This document shows, one piece after another, positions 57,025 to 64,000 of a stretch of DNA of 64,000 nt. Position 1 is the stretch's first letter. Every line of letters begins with the position of its first letter. The notes under the pieces were generated by a model, which saw nothing but the letters and a program-made list of their open reading frames with translations, was not told where the DNA came from and ran no database searches. The translations under genes and the position numbers were made by a program. Origin of the DNA: JBFMCC01 sp037445635 (GTDB lineage: Bacteria > Chloroflexota > Anaerolineae > Anaerolineales > Villigracilaceae); the NCBI GenBank assembly GCA_037445635.1, contig JBBIKC010000010.1:1-64000 (forward strand). The letters are read 5' to 3'.

Positions 57025-58533
57025 ATGACCGAGAAAAAACTGGTGCTCGTCACCGGCGCGACGGGATACGTGGGCGGGCGTCTCGTGCCGAAACTGCTCG
57101 AAGCAGGCTACCGCGTCCGCTGCCTGGCGCGCGATCCCCAGCGGCTGAAAGGCCGTCCATGGCTGAAGCAGGTCGAGGTTGCGGGAGGGGATGCGCTGGC
57201 GGTCGAAGACCTCGTTGAGGCCATGCGCGGCGTCTCGTACGCGTATTATCTGATTCACGGCATCCAGGGCGGAAAGGTCAATGCCGAGCGCGACCTGGCC
57301 GTGGCGCGCAACTTCGCCCGGGCCGCCGAGCAGGCGGGCATCGAACGCGTCATCTACCTCGGCGAACTGGTGGACCCAACCGCCGTGCTTTCACCGTATT
57401 TGCGCGCCCGCCACGAGACCGGCTACGAACTCCGCCACGGACGCGTCCCGGTGACGGAATTTCGCGCCGGCATGATCGTTGGTTCGGGTTCGATCCTGTT
57501 CGAAATGATCCGCTATCTCACCGAGCGCGAGGCGGTGCTCGTCTGCCCGGCCTGGTTCTTCTCGAACGCCCAGCCCATCGCCATCCGCGACGTGCTCGCG
57601 TATCTCGTCTCTGCGCTGGATTCGCCCGACAGCATCGGCCGCGTGATCGAGATCGGCGGCCCGACCCGCCTCACCTATGCGGAAATGCTGCTCGAATACG
57701 CCAGGGAACGCGGGCTGAGGCGCTGGTTGATCCGCACTCCCATTTATGCGCCGCGCCTCTCGGCCTACTGGGTGCACATGGTGACGCCGATCCACTGGCG
57801 CGTGGTCCTGCCGCTGATCGAGGGACTCAACGCCAGCGCCGTCGTCCACGACCAGACCGCGCGGCGCCTCTTCCCGGATATCAAGCCGCTCCCGTTTCGG
57901 GAAGCGGTGCACCTGGCCCTCGGCCGCGTGGCGCGCGATAACGTGCCTACCTCGTGGGCCGACGCCCTGGTGACGATCAGCGGCGACGTCCAGCCGTACC
58001 GCTTCACCGTCGAGGAGGGGTTGTTCGTCGAACGCCGCCGCGCCGAACTGGATGTGCCGGCCGCGGACGTATTCCGCGCCTACACCGGTCTCGGCGGGAC
58101 GCGCGGCTGGCTGTACATGGACTGGGCCTGGGCCCTGCGCGGCTGGCTGGACAAACTGGTCGGCGGGGTGGGAATCCGCCGCGGGCGCCGCCACCCGGAC
58201 GAGGTGCGCGCGGGCGAGGCGCTGGACTTCTGGCGCGTCGAGGCGGTCGAGGAGAATCGTCTCCTGCGCCTGCGCGCCGAGATGCGTGTGCCGGGCAAGG
58301 CCTGGTTGGAGTTTGAATCGGAGGCGCTCGAAAACGGGAAGACTTGTCTGACCGTCACGGCGTATTTCGATCCGAGAGGAGTATTCGGCTTTTTATACTG
58401 GTATGCCATGTGGCCGTTCCATAAATTTATTTTCGATGGTCTCACGCGCCGACTGGTCTCGCGAGCGCGCCTGCTGACCCACACGTACCCTCACCCCGTC
58501 TCCCCTCCCCCGGCGAGTGGGGCAAGTGGGTGA
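57025..58533 (+). CDS. NAD(P)-binding SDR with DUF2867 domain (copy 1)
   Basis: A 502-residue protein. The N-terminal atypical/extended SDR (LVTGATGYVGGRLVPKLLEAGYRVRCLARDP, then VIYLGELVDP and EFRAGMIVGSGSILFEMIRYL) is followed by a DUF2867 beta domain (DVFRAYTGLGGTRGWLYMDWAW to ALENGKTCLTVTAYFDPRGVFGFLYWYAMWPFHKFIFDGL). Role unknown; possibly NAD(P)-linked modification of a membrane quinone or lipid. The C-terminal THTYPHPVSPPPASGASG is translated from an intergenic hairpin (58490-58533), an added tail. Copy 2 follows. Confidence 0.85.
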   Translation: MTEKKLVLVTGATGYVGGRLVPKLLEAGYRVRCLARDPQRLKGRPWLKQVEVAGGDALAVEDLVEAMRGVSYAYYLIHGIQGGKVNAERDLAVARNFARAAEQAGIERVIYLGELVDPTAVLSPYLRARHETGYELRHGRVPVTEFRAGMIVGSGSILFEMIRYLTEREAVLVCPAWFFSNAQPIAIRDVLAYLVSALDSPDSIGRVIEIGGPTRLTYAEMLLEYARERGLRRWLIRTPIYAPRLSAYWVHMVTPIHWRVVLPLIEGLNASAVVHDQTARRLFPDIKPLPFREAVHLALGRVARDNVPTSWADALVTISGDVQPYRFTVEEGLFVERRRAELDVPAADVFRAYTGLGGTRGWLYMDWAWALRGWLDKLVGGVGIRRGRRHPDEVRAGEALDFWRVEAVEENRLLRLRAEMRVPGKAWLEFESEALENGKTCLTVTAYFDPRGVFGFLYWYAMWPFHKFIFDGLTRRLVSRARLLTHTYPHPVSPPPASGASG

Positions 58534-58542
58534 GGAAATCCC

Positions 58543-59751
58543 ATGACAAACAAACTCGTCCTCGTCACCGGCGCGACGGGATACATCGCCAGCCGTTTGA
58601 TTCCGCGATTACTGGAGCGCGGTTACCGCGTGCGCGCCCTGGCACGCGACCCGAGTCGGCTCGCGGGGAGAAACTGGTTCAACAAAATAGAGGTTGTCCG
58701 GGCTGACGTCGCTTCCTCTTCGACCCTCGCCGGCGCGCTGGACGGCGTCCACACTGCGTATTACCTCGTTCACAACATGGCATATGGACGCGGATACACC
58801 GCATTGGAAATCGAAAGTGCGCATATCTTCGCCTCCGCGGCTGGGGAGGCGGGCATCGAGCACATCATCTATCTTGGCGGGCTCGCCGACCCTGAACAGC
58901 ACATTGCTCCGCACATGCGCTCGCGCATCGAGACAGGGAAGGTTTTGCGCGAGGGGAAGGTTCCCGTTACGGAATTCCGCGCCGGGGTCATTGCAGGCTC
59001 GGGGAGCATCTCGTTCGAGATGATTCGTTTCATGACCGAGTTGTTCCCCATCGTGCCGGGACCGGCCTGGCTGAATAACAAATCCCAGCCCATTGCCATA
59101 CAAAATGTGATTGATTATCTGCTGGCCGCGCTCGAAAATAACAATGGGCGCGGTCAGGTCTTCGAGATCGGCGGACCCGAGGTGATGCAGTACAAAGACC
59201 TGATGCTCGGCTATGCGCGTCTGCGCGGACTGAAGCGCGGGATCATCACCCTGCCGTTCATCCCGCTGTGGTTCATGGCCTTCGGCGTCGGGCTGATGAC
59301 TCCGGTACCGCGGCCGATTGCCCACGCCCTGATCGGCGGCTTATCCGCGGACAGCGTGGTCAAACATCCGCAAGCCCTGCAAGCCTTCCCCGAGGTCCAT
59401 CTGATCGACTTCGACGCCGCAACCAAAGACGCCCTCGAACGGACGCATCCCGATCACATCGAACGCGTCTGGGATGACGGCAGACCGGGCCTCAAGTCTC
59501 TGAAGCACGAGGGATGTTTCATTTTGCACCGTGTTTCCTCGCCGGGCGGGGCGGCAGCGCGGGCGAAGCGCCAGTATTACAGTACCCCCTTCGGCGACCT
59601 CTGGCTCGAACATGACCGTCGCTCCCAAACCCTCTTCTTTTCCCCGCGCGGACTGCCGGGCTTTTTGTACTGGTATTTACTTTATCCGTTCCACGCGTAT
59701 GTCTTCCGCGGCTTGATCCACGCCATTGCAACACACAGCAGGGAATTGTGA
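58543..59751 (+). CDS. NAD(P)-binding SDR with partial DUF2867 domain (copy 2)
   Basis: A 402-residue paralogue of copy 1: LVTGATGYIASRLIPRLLERGYRVRALARDP, IYLGGLADPEQ, EFRAGVIAGSGSISFEMIRFM, then a shorter C-terminal part that keeps the ending FFSPRGLPGFLYWYLLYPFHAYVFRGL. It has lost about 100 residues of DUF2867. It starts 9 nt after copy 1, and its stop overlaps the GTG of the GT87 gene. Confidence 0.82.
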   Translation: MTNKLVLVTGATGYIASRLIPRLLERGYRVRALARDPSRLAGRNWFNKIEVVRADVASSSTLAGALDGVHTAYYLVHNMAYGRGYTALEIESAHIFASAAGEAGIEHIIYLGGLADPEQHIAPHMRSRIETGKVLREGKVPVTEFRAGVIAGSGSISFEMIRFMTELFPIVPGPAWLNNKSQPIAIQNVIDYLLAALENNNGRGQVFEIGGPEVMQYKDLMLGYARLRGLKRGIITLPFIPLWFMAFGVGLMTPVPRPIAHALIGGLSADSVVKHPQALQAFPEVHLIDFDAATKDALERTHPDHIERVWDDGRPGLKSLKHEGCFILHRVSSPGGAAARAKRQYYSTPFGDLWLEHDRRSQTLFFSPRGLPGFLYWYLLYPFHAYVFRGLIHAIATHSREL

Positions 59752-61052
59752 AACACATTGCCCTTTTGCTTCTTGTCTTTTGTTTTTTCATTGCTCTGGC
59801 GCTCCTGCCTCTTCCCCTGCCCCCTTATCTGGACTTTCAGGTCATCTATCACGCCAACATGGGACTGTTGCGCGGCATCCCGCTCTACGATCATGCCGGG
59901 CAGGTGAATATGATCGCGGAGTTGGCGCGCGTCCGGCCGGAGCAGGTCTATACTTTGCCATTTCCATATCCGCCCTGGTACGCTCTCAGCACAATCTTCC
60001 TCGCGCTCCTGCCCATTGACGCCGCGGCGCGGCTGTGGTTCGGATTGAATCTATCCATGCTGTTTGTTTCCGTTTGGCTTTTGTCCCAAACGGAGTCCGA
60101 CGACTCCAGTCGTCGTAAGCAAAGTCCGGAGGCTTCGCACCCCGCCCCCGCCTTGCATTTTCGGACTGAAGCCATCGTTCCGTATCTTCTCGCTATCCTC
60201 TTTCTTCCCGTATTTGGGACACTTTTCGTCGGGCAGTATACCCTGCCTGTCCTGCTCGGCGCGGCGTTGTGGACGTACGCCGTTCGCAGAGAAAACGAGT
60301 ATTTGACTGCGCTTGCATCTGTATTGTTGACCTTCAAGCCGCATCTTGGCGGACTCCTGCTATTGGCTGCGCTGATTCATCTGTGGTATCGCCGCGATTC
60401 GTTTGGCCGCCGTGCGCTGACTTACGCCATCGGCGCGGGCACCCTGCTTTTTCTCGCAGGCTTTCTTGCCGATCCTGCCTGGCCGACCAACTATTTACAA
60501 TCCCTGCTTGCCTTTCGTAATGACACTGGAGTCACCTCTTGTGATCTGTGCGCCAGTTTGCCGGTGGCGTTGGCGCGGCTGATGACCGGGCAGTCCAGTC
60601 TTGCTCCCGCGCTGTGGATCGGCCTCGGCCTATTCCTTGTGCTGCTCGCAGCATTGGTTTGGACGCGCCGAACGATCCTGCTCGCCCCGCGTTGGCTGAT
60701 GGCGTTCGCGATCCTCGCGGCGCTGCTAGTCAATCCGTATCTGCTCAATTACGATTTCGTCCTTTTGCTTTTTTTGATCTCATCCCTGCATCCCATTGTA
60801 AGGTTTGGAGTGCAGGAACTGGTTCCTGCCGGTTTGGACAGCATACCACTTCGTGGCACCGAGCCGTCCGACTCCAAATTGAAGCCTGTGATTTACCGGG
60901 GTCTGCTCTTCCTCGCCTACGCCCTGCCCTATCTCGCACTCGGCCTGTGGGGACGCGAAGGCAACTTTGCCTTTTCGATTTCCGCGCTCATCCTGCTTGC
61001 ACTGACTTTTCATGACACTCGTCAACTTGACGACTCACCCCGCGCGGCATAA
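59748..61052 (+). CDS. GT87-family (DUF2029) membrane glycosyltransferase-like protein
   Basis: A 434-residue polytopic protein with about ten helices. The early loop YLDFQVIYHANMGLLRGIPLYD and PFPYPPWYALSTIFLALLP, then TFKPHLGGLLLLAALIHL and NPYLLNYDFVLLLFLI, are GT87/mannosyltransferase-type features (GT-C fold, polyprenyl-linked donor). Two hydrophilic inserts, ESDDSSRRKQSPEASH and ELVPAGLDSIPLRGTE, are encoded by short palindromic DNA such as GACGACTCCAGTCGTC and CAGGAACTGGTTCCTG, which looks like repeat insertion. GTG start overlaps the preceding stop. Confidence 0.8.
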   Translation: MKHIALLLLVFCFFIALALLPLPLPPYLDFQVIYHANMGLLRGIPLYDHAGQVNMIAELARVRPEQVYTLPFPYPPWYALSTIFLALLPIDAAARLWFGLNLSMLFVSVWLLSQTESDDSSRRKQSPEASHPAPALHFRTEAIVPYLLAILFLPVFGTLFVGQYTLPVLLGAALWTYAVRRENEYLTALASVLLTFKPHLGGLLLLAALIHLWYRRDSFGRRALTYAIGAGTLLFLAGFLADPAWPTNYLQSLLAFRNDTGVTSCDLCASLPVALARLMTGQSSLAPALWIGLGLFLVLLAALVWTRRTILLAPRWLMAFAILAALLVNPYLLNYDFVLLLFLISSLHPIVRFGVQELVPAGLDSIPLRGTEPSDSKLKPVIYRGLLFLAYALPYLALGLWGREGNFAFSISALILLALTFHDTRQLDDSPRAA

Positions 61053-61055
61053 AAT
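61027..61055 (+). promoter_or_regulatory. Promoter of the cobalamin riboswitch-btu operon
   Basis: TTGACG (61027-61032), 17-nt spacer, TAAAAT (61050-61055); it lies inside the 3' end of the GT87 gene. Confidence 0.8.
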
Positions 61056-61061
61056 ACGTCC

Positions 61062-61230
61062 ACAATCGAATACGGCCAAAAGCGGCGAAGCCGGTGAAAT
61101 TCCGGCGCTGTCCCGCAACTGTGAGTTCGAAAATCGATAATCGAGTATTCGAATATCGTCCGAACAAGTCAGGTCGCCCGCCCTGGTCGGTTCAACCACT
61201 TCTCGCGGAAAGGAGGTGGAGAACAAGTCC
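61062..61230 (+). ncRNA. Cobalamin (B12) riboswitch
   Basis: The B12-box core GAAGCCGGTGAAATTCCGGC-GCTGTCCCGCAACTGTGA (61087-61124) and the AAGTCAGGTCGCCCGCC segment (61166-61182) are the two landmarks of this riboswitch, in normal order and spacing. The B12 transporter genes follow. With adenosylcobalamin bound, expression of the uptake genes should be shut off. Confidence 0.92.
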
Positions 61231-61280
61231 AGCCCGGATTGACTCTCCCACCTCCCCAGCCCTGCGCTGGGGATTTTGAT
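61212..61280 (+). terminator. Expression platform: antiterminator and intrinsic terminator
   Basis: Terminator: CCCCAGC (61254-61260)/GCTGGGG (61266-61272), then ATTTTGATT. Competing stem: GGAGGTGGAGA (61212-61222) can pair with TCTCCCACCTCC (61244-61255), which takes bases from the terminator 5' arm. A separate small hairpin (61289-61304) follows. Confidence 0.75.
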
Positions 61281-61332
61281 TCTGTACTGCCGACTTCAGT
61301 CGGCGCTGCGAAACCACAATAGGAGAAAACGA

Positions 61333-62598
61333 ATGCTACGCAAAACTCTGATGTTGACCCTGCTTCTCACCCTGCTCGCCGCGTGCGCGCCCGCCGTCCC
61401 TGCGACGGAAGCCGTCGAACCGCAGCCCCAGCCCGAGGTCCAGACCGAAGCGCCCGCGACTCAAGCGCCGGTGGCGGCGGCGCCCGAACACAATCTCAGC
61501 GATGGCTGTATCGCTGAAGGCGAATTCGATTCCTCGATTGATTACTTCCCCGAAAAAGTCACGCTGACCCACACCGAAGGCTTCAGCGTCGAATACTTCA
61601 ACAACTACAAAGTGGTGACAGTGAAGACACCCTACCCCGGCGCGGCAGAGTCTTTGCAATATGTGCTGGTGCAGTGCGGCACGCCGGCGCCTGAAGGCTT
61701 CCTTGATGAACAAATCATCGAAGTCCCCGTCCAAACGGTTGTGACCATGTCCACCAGTTACCTGCCGTTCCTCGATGAGCTCGGCTTGCTCGACCGCCTG
61801 GTGGGGCTGGATGATGCGACCTACGTCAGCAATGCGGCTGTTTTGAAAATGGCGGAAGAGGGCAAACTTGCCATGCTCGGTTACGGTTCCGGCGTGAACG
61901 TGGAAAAAGCGCTCGAACTCAACCCAGACCTGATCATTACCTATAGTTCCGGCGCGCCGGAATACGACGCGCATCCGGTTCTGATCGAAGCCGGCTTGAA
62001 GACCGTCGTCAACGCCGAATGGCTCGATACCTCCCCGCTGGGACGCGCCGAATGGGGCAAATTCATCGCTGTTTTCTTCAACAAGGAAGCCGATGCCGAA
62101 GCCCTCTTTGCCGCAAAGGTGCAGGCTTATGAAGACCTCAAGACGCTGGCGGCAGGCGTGGCGGAGAAGCCCACCGTCTTTACTGCCTCGGCGTATCAGG
62201 GAACCTGGGCGGTGCCGGGCGGGAATAGTTTTGCCGCTGCCTTCCTCAAAGATGCCGGCGCAAATTACCTGTGGGGGGACGATCCCTCCACCGGCAGCCT
62301 GCCGCTTGCCTTTGAAGCCGTGTTCGAAAAAGCCAAAGATGCCGATTACTGGCTGAACGTCGGGTTCTTTGCCTCGCTCGATGACCTGCTTGCTGCCGAT
62401 GCGCGCTACGCCGACTTCGCCGCCTACCAGAACGGCAACGTCTGGAACAACGATGCCCGCGTCTCTCCCAACGGCGGCAACGACTACTACGAAAGCGCCG
62501 TCGCTCACCCCGAAATTGTGCTGGCTGACCTCATCAAAATCTTCCATCCCGACCTGCTGCCCGATCACGAACTGGTCTATTACCGGCAGTTGAAGTAA
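61333..62598 (+). CDS. btuF: Cobalamin ABC transporter substrate-binding lipoprotein
   Basis: A 421-residue binding lipoprotein (lipobox LLAACAP, then Ala/Pro/Glu-rich linker). Two-lobe siderophore/B12-type fold: VVTMSTSYLPFLDELGLLDRLVGLDD, VNVEKALELNPDLIITYSS, LDTSPLGRAEWGKFIAVFFNKEAEA and FAAYQNGNVWNNDAR. It is longer than E. coli BtuF, with an N-terminal strand region (EGFSVEYFNNYKVVTVKTPYPGA). B12 as ligand is inferred from the riboswitch. AGGAG lies 7 nt before ATG 61333. Confidence 0.88.
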   Translation: MLRKTLMLTLLLTLLAACAPAVPATEAVEPQPQPEVQTEAPATQAPVAAAPEHNLSDGCIAEGEFDSSIDYFPEKVTLTHTEGFSVEYFNNYKVVTVKTPYPGAAESLQYVLVQCGTPAPEGFLDEQIIEVPVQTVVTMSTSYLPFLDELGLLDRLVGLDDATYVSNAAVLKMAEEGKLAMLGYGSGVNVEKALELNPDLIITYSSGAPEYDAHPVLIEAGLKTVVNAEWLDTSPLGRAEWGKFIAVFFNKEADAEALFAAKVQAYEDLKTLAAGVAEKPTVFTASAYQGTWAVPGGNSFAAAFLKDAGANYLWGDDPSTGSLPLAFEAVFEKAKDADYWLNVGFFASLDDLLAADARYADFAAYQNGNVWNNDARVSPNGGNDYYESAVAHPEIVLADLIKIFHPDLLPDHELVYYRQLK

Positions 62599-62610
62599 TA
62601 TGTTTGGAAA

Positions 62611-62834
62611 GTAGAGAGTAGAAAGTAGAAAGTAGAAGGTTGAAGGTAGAAGGTTGAAGGTCGAGAGTCAAAGGTCAAAGGTCGAAGGTCGAAGGTTGAA
62701 AAAGTGGTCCTTGACTTTCGGCCTTCGCCCACCGCCTGCTCACTGCTCACTGTTCACTGCTCACTGTTCACTGATAACTGCTCACTGCTCACTGTTCACT
62801 ATTCACTGATAACTGCTCACTGCTCACTGATAAC
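62611..62834. repeat. Two heptamer arrays between btuF and btuC
   Basis: 62611-62701: 13 units of GTNGAAG type (gtagaaa, gttgaag, gtcgaag). 62737-62834: 14 units of TGCTCAC/TGTTCAC/TGATAAC. Both run head to tail with exact 7-bp period, and the second ends 9 nt before the btuC ATG. No gene is visible in the gap. Confidence 0.9.
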
Positions 62835-62843
62835 TAATCCCCC

Positions 62844-63908
62844 ATGCCCACCCCCTTCCCCAAACTCGGATTACGTCCCTGGCTTGTCGCCTTGTTGATT
62901 TTCATCCTTGCTCTGGCTTTCGTGCTCAGCCTCACGCTTGGATCGGTTCGCATCCCGCCGGAACAGGTGCTGCGGATTCTGACCGGCGGCGAACCCGACA
63001 AAGCCTCCTGGGCGGATGTCATCTTCAAGTTTCGTCTGCCCAAAGCCATCACTGCCATGCTCGTCGGTGCGGCGCTTTCTGTGGCGGGATTGCAAATGCA
63101 AACCCTCTTCCGTAACCCCCTGGCAGACCCGTTCATTCTGGGCGTCAGTTCGGGCGCGAGTTTGGGGGTGGCGCTGGTGGTGCTTGGCGCGGGGGCGGGC
63201 GGAGCCTCCGCGTTTATCACCGGCTTGAACGTCTTTGGAGATTTAAGCCTGGCGTTTGCCGCCAGTTTGGGGGCGGGAGCAGTGCTCGGCGCGGTGCTGA
63301 TCGTTTCCCGCCGTGTGCAGAACACGATCACGCTGCTCATCCTCGGTTTGATGTTTGGCTATCTCACCAATGCTGTCGTCAGCCTGTTGATTTACTTCAG
63401 CCAGCCAGAGCGGGTGCAGGCATTCAGCCTGTGGGCGGCGGGCAGTTTCGGCGGCGTGACGTGGAATCAGATGCGCGTGTTTTTCCCCGTCATTGCGGCG
63501 GGCTTGCTCGTCAGTTATGTGATGATCAAACCGCTCAACGCCCTGCTGCTGGGCGATGACTACGCCCGCTCGCTGGGGCTGAACGTGCGCCGCGCCCGCT
63601 TCTGGATCATCCTGAGCGCCTCGCTGCTGGCGGGCGTTTCCACCGCCTTTTGCGGACCGATCTGGTTCGTGGGCGTTGCCGTGCCGCATGTGGCGCGGTC
63701 CCTGCTCAACACCGCCGACCATCGAGCCCTGTTACCTGCCTCGTTGTTAATGGGCGCTTCCTTTGCCCTCGTTGCAGATGTCATCGCCCAATCGCCGGGC
63801 AGTCAATTCGTCCTGCCGCTCAACGTCGTCATGTCCCTCTTCGGCGTGCCGATTATCCTTTGGATCATCTTGCGCCAAAAACAACTTCGCCAATCCTTCG
63901 CATCCTAA
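62844..63908 (+). CDS. btuC: Cobalamin ABC transporter permease (FecCD type)
   Basis: A 354-residue, ten-helix permease with family motifs RLPKAITAMLVGAALSVAGLQMQTLFRNPLADPFILGVSSGASLG, AAGSFGGVTWNQMRVFFPV, LGDDYARSLGLNVRRARF and GPIWFVGVAVPHVARSLLNTADHRALLPAS. It pairs with an ATPase that probably starts at the window edge. The Shine-Dalgarno is missing because a heptamer array reaches almost to the ATG. Confidence 0.93.
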   Translation: MPTPFPKLGLRPWLVALLIFILALAFVLSLTLGSVRIPPEQVLRILTGGEPDKASWADVIFKFRLPKAITAMLVGAALSVAGLQMQTLFRNPLADPFILGVSSGASLGVALVVLGAGAGGASAFITGLNVFGDLSLAFAASLGAGAVLGAVLIVSRRVQNTITLLILGLMFGYLTNAVVSLLIYFSQPERVQAFSLWAAGSFGGVTWNQMRVFFPVIAAGLLVSYVMIKPLNALLLGDDYARSLGLNVRRARFWIILSASLLAGVSTAFCGPIWFVGVAVPHVARSLLNTADHRALLPASLLMGASFALVADVIAQSPGSQFVLPLNVVMSLFGVPIILWIILRQKQLRQSFAS

Positions 63909-63926
63909 TCTCCACTTTCCACTCAC

Positions 63927-63975
63927 TGATCACTGATCACTGTTCACTGATCACTGTTCACTGATAACTGACAAC
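63927..63975. repeat. Heptamer array after btuC (7 units)
   Basis: Seven units of TGATCAC/TGTTCAC/TGATAAC/TGACAAC, the same family as 62737-62834, end 12 nt before the next ATG. Confidence 0.88.
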
Positions 63976-63987
63976 TTCTCCCTCCCC

Positions 63988-64000
63988 ATGCTCACCTCCA
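63988..64000 (+). CDS. Start of the next gene, probably btuD ATPase (truncated by window edge)
   Basis: An ATG at 63988 followed by four codons (MLTS) reaches the window edge. Position after btuC and the same TNACCCC-ATG context as btuC suggest the B12 transporter ATPase; the sequence itself is too short to prove it. Confidence 0.35.

Noticed and set aside
62611..62834. CRISPR array
   Set aside because: Units are 7 bp with no spacers; these are simple tandem arrays and there are no cas genes.
1..64000. tRNA or rRNA genes
   Set aside because: I looked in the gaps for cloverleaf landmarks (GGTTCRANTCC and CCA-type ends) and saw none convincing; a tRNA scan could still find one.

Overview
The window is one piece of a high-GC bacterial chromosome with no rRNA or tRNA gene that I could see. 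The gene content suggests a Chloroflexota bacterium, most likely an Anaerolineae-type organism: lipoproteins with Thr/Pro-rich linkers, SpoVS, Flp-type pilins, GT87 membrane proteins, paired deoxynucleoside kinases, tandem M1 peptidase lipoproteins and a ComEC that has lost its metallo-hydrolase histidines. This is inference; there is no phylogenetic marker in the window.

Layout. 0-3.8 kb is an accessory patch: a B3/B4-domain protein, a DUF4258/partner gene pair and an AT-rich retron of the Ec67 kind (msr-msd RNA, reverse transcriptase and TOPRIM part, split by one in-frame TGA). 3.8-6.5 kb holds an ABC exporter and a small membrane protein. 6.5-10.7 kb is a minus-strand run with arginase, inositol-phosphatase-like protein, HD hydrolase, GxxExxY protein and imidazolonepropionase (Arg/His catabolism). 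10.8-19.2 kb holds two sphingosine-phosphate-lyase-like PLP enzymes around a sugar kinase and two GPH-type symporters. 19.2-19.9 kb is a nucleotidyltransferase gene pair bracketed by a 28-bp direct repeat. 20-23.6 kb carries a YprB-type nuclease, M29 aminopeptidase, rhodanese and STAS protein. 23.6-27.5 kb is a Fur-family regulator with its operator followed by a zinc/manganese ABC transporter. 27.5-31.2 kb is a REP-associated transposase between opposed hairpins, then two M1 peptidase lipoproteins. 31.6-35.2 kb has an Rrf2 regulator, two riboflavin genes, a short-chain dehydrogenase homologue and an EamA transporter. 35.2-42.7 kb has a ferric-reductase-like flavoprotein, glycosyltransferases, a deoxynucleoside kinase and a nucleotidyltransferase-like protein. 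42.7-43.1 kb is a gene-free DnaA-box cluster before spoVS. 43.5-47.7 kb has a lamin-tail surface protein, a second nucleoside kinase and a DsbA-like protein.

47.7-53.6 kb is the most coherent system. A minus-strand operon encodes a TlpA/DipZ-like thioredoxin whose first active-site cysteine codon is TGA followed by a SECIS-like hairpin (a probable selenoprotein), then MsrP and MsrQ. Beside it lie a response regulator/histidine kinase pair and a divergent TlpA-CcdA operon. Tandem 11-bp repeats resembling OmpR-family sites lie before the selenoprotein operon, between regulator and tlpA, and upstream of one pilin gene. Together this looks like a regulated extracytoplasmic methionine-sulfoxide repair and thiol-redox locus. 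Two copies of a 120-bp TA-flanked element sit exactly on the stop codons of msrP and ccdA.

54-64 kb holds two Flp pilin genes with identical products, comEC, two DUF2867-type SDR proteins, a GT87 protein and a cobalamin-riboswitch-controlled vitamin B12 uptake operon that runs off the right edge.

Genome-scale habits visible here: at least eight genes have a TANNNT -10 box 6-8 nt before the start codon and no Shine-Dalgarno sequence (leaderless transcripts); 7-bp and 8-bp tandem arrays lie between genes and also inside coding regions; and several TIR-bounded or palindromic small repeats are scattered through gaps.
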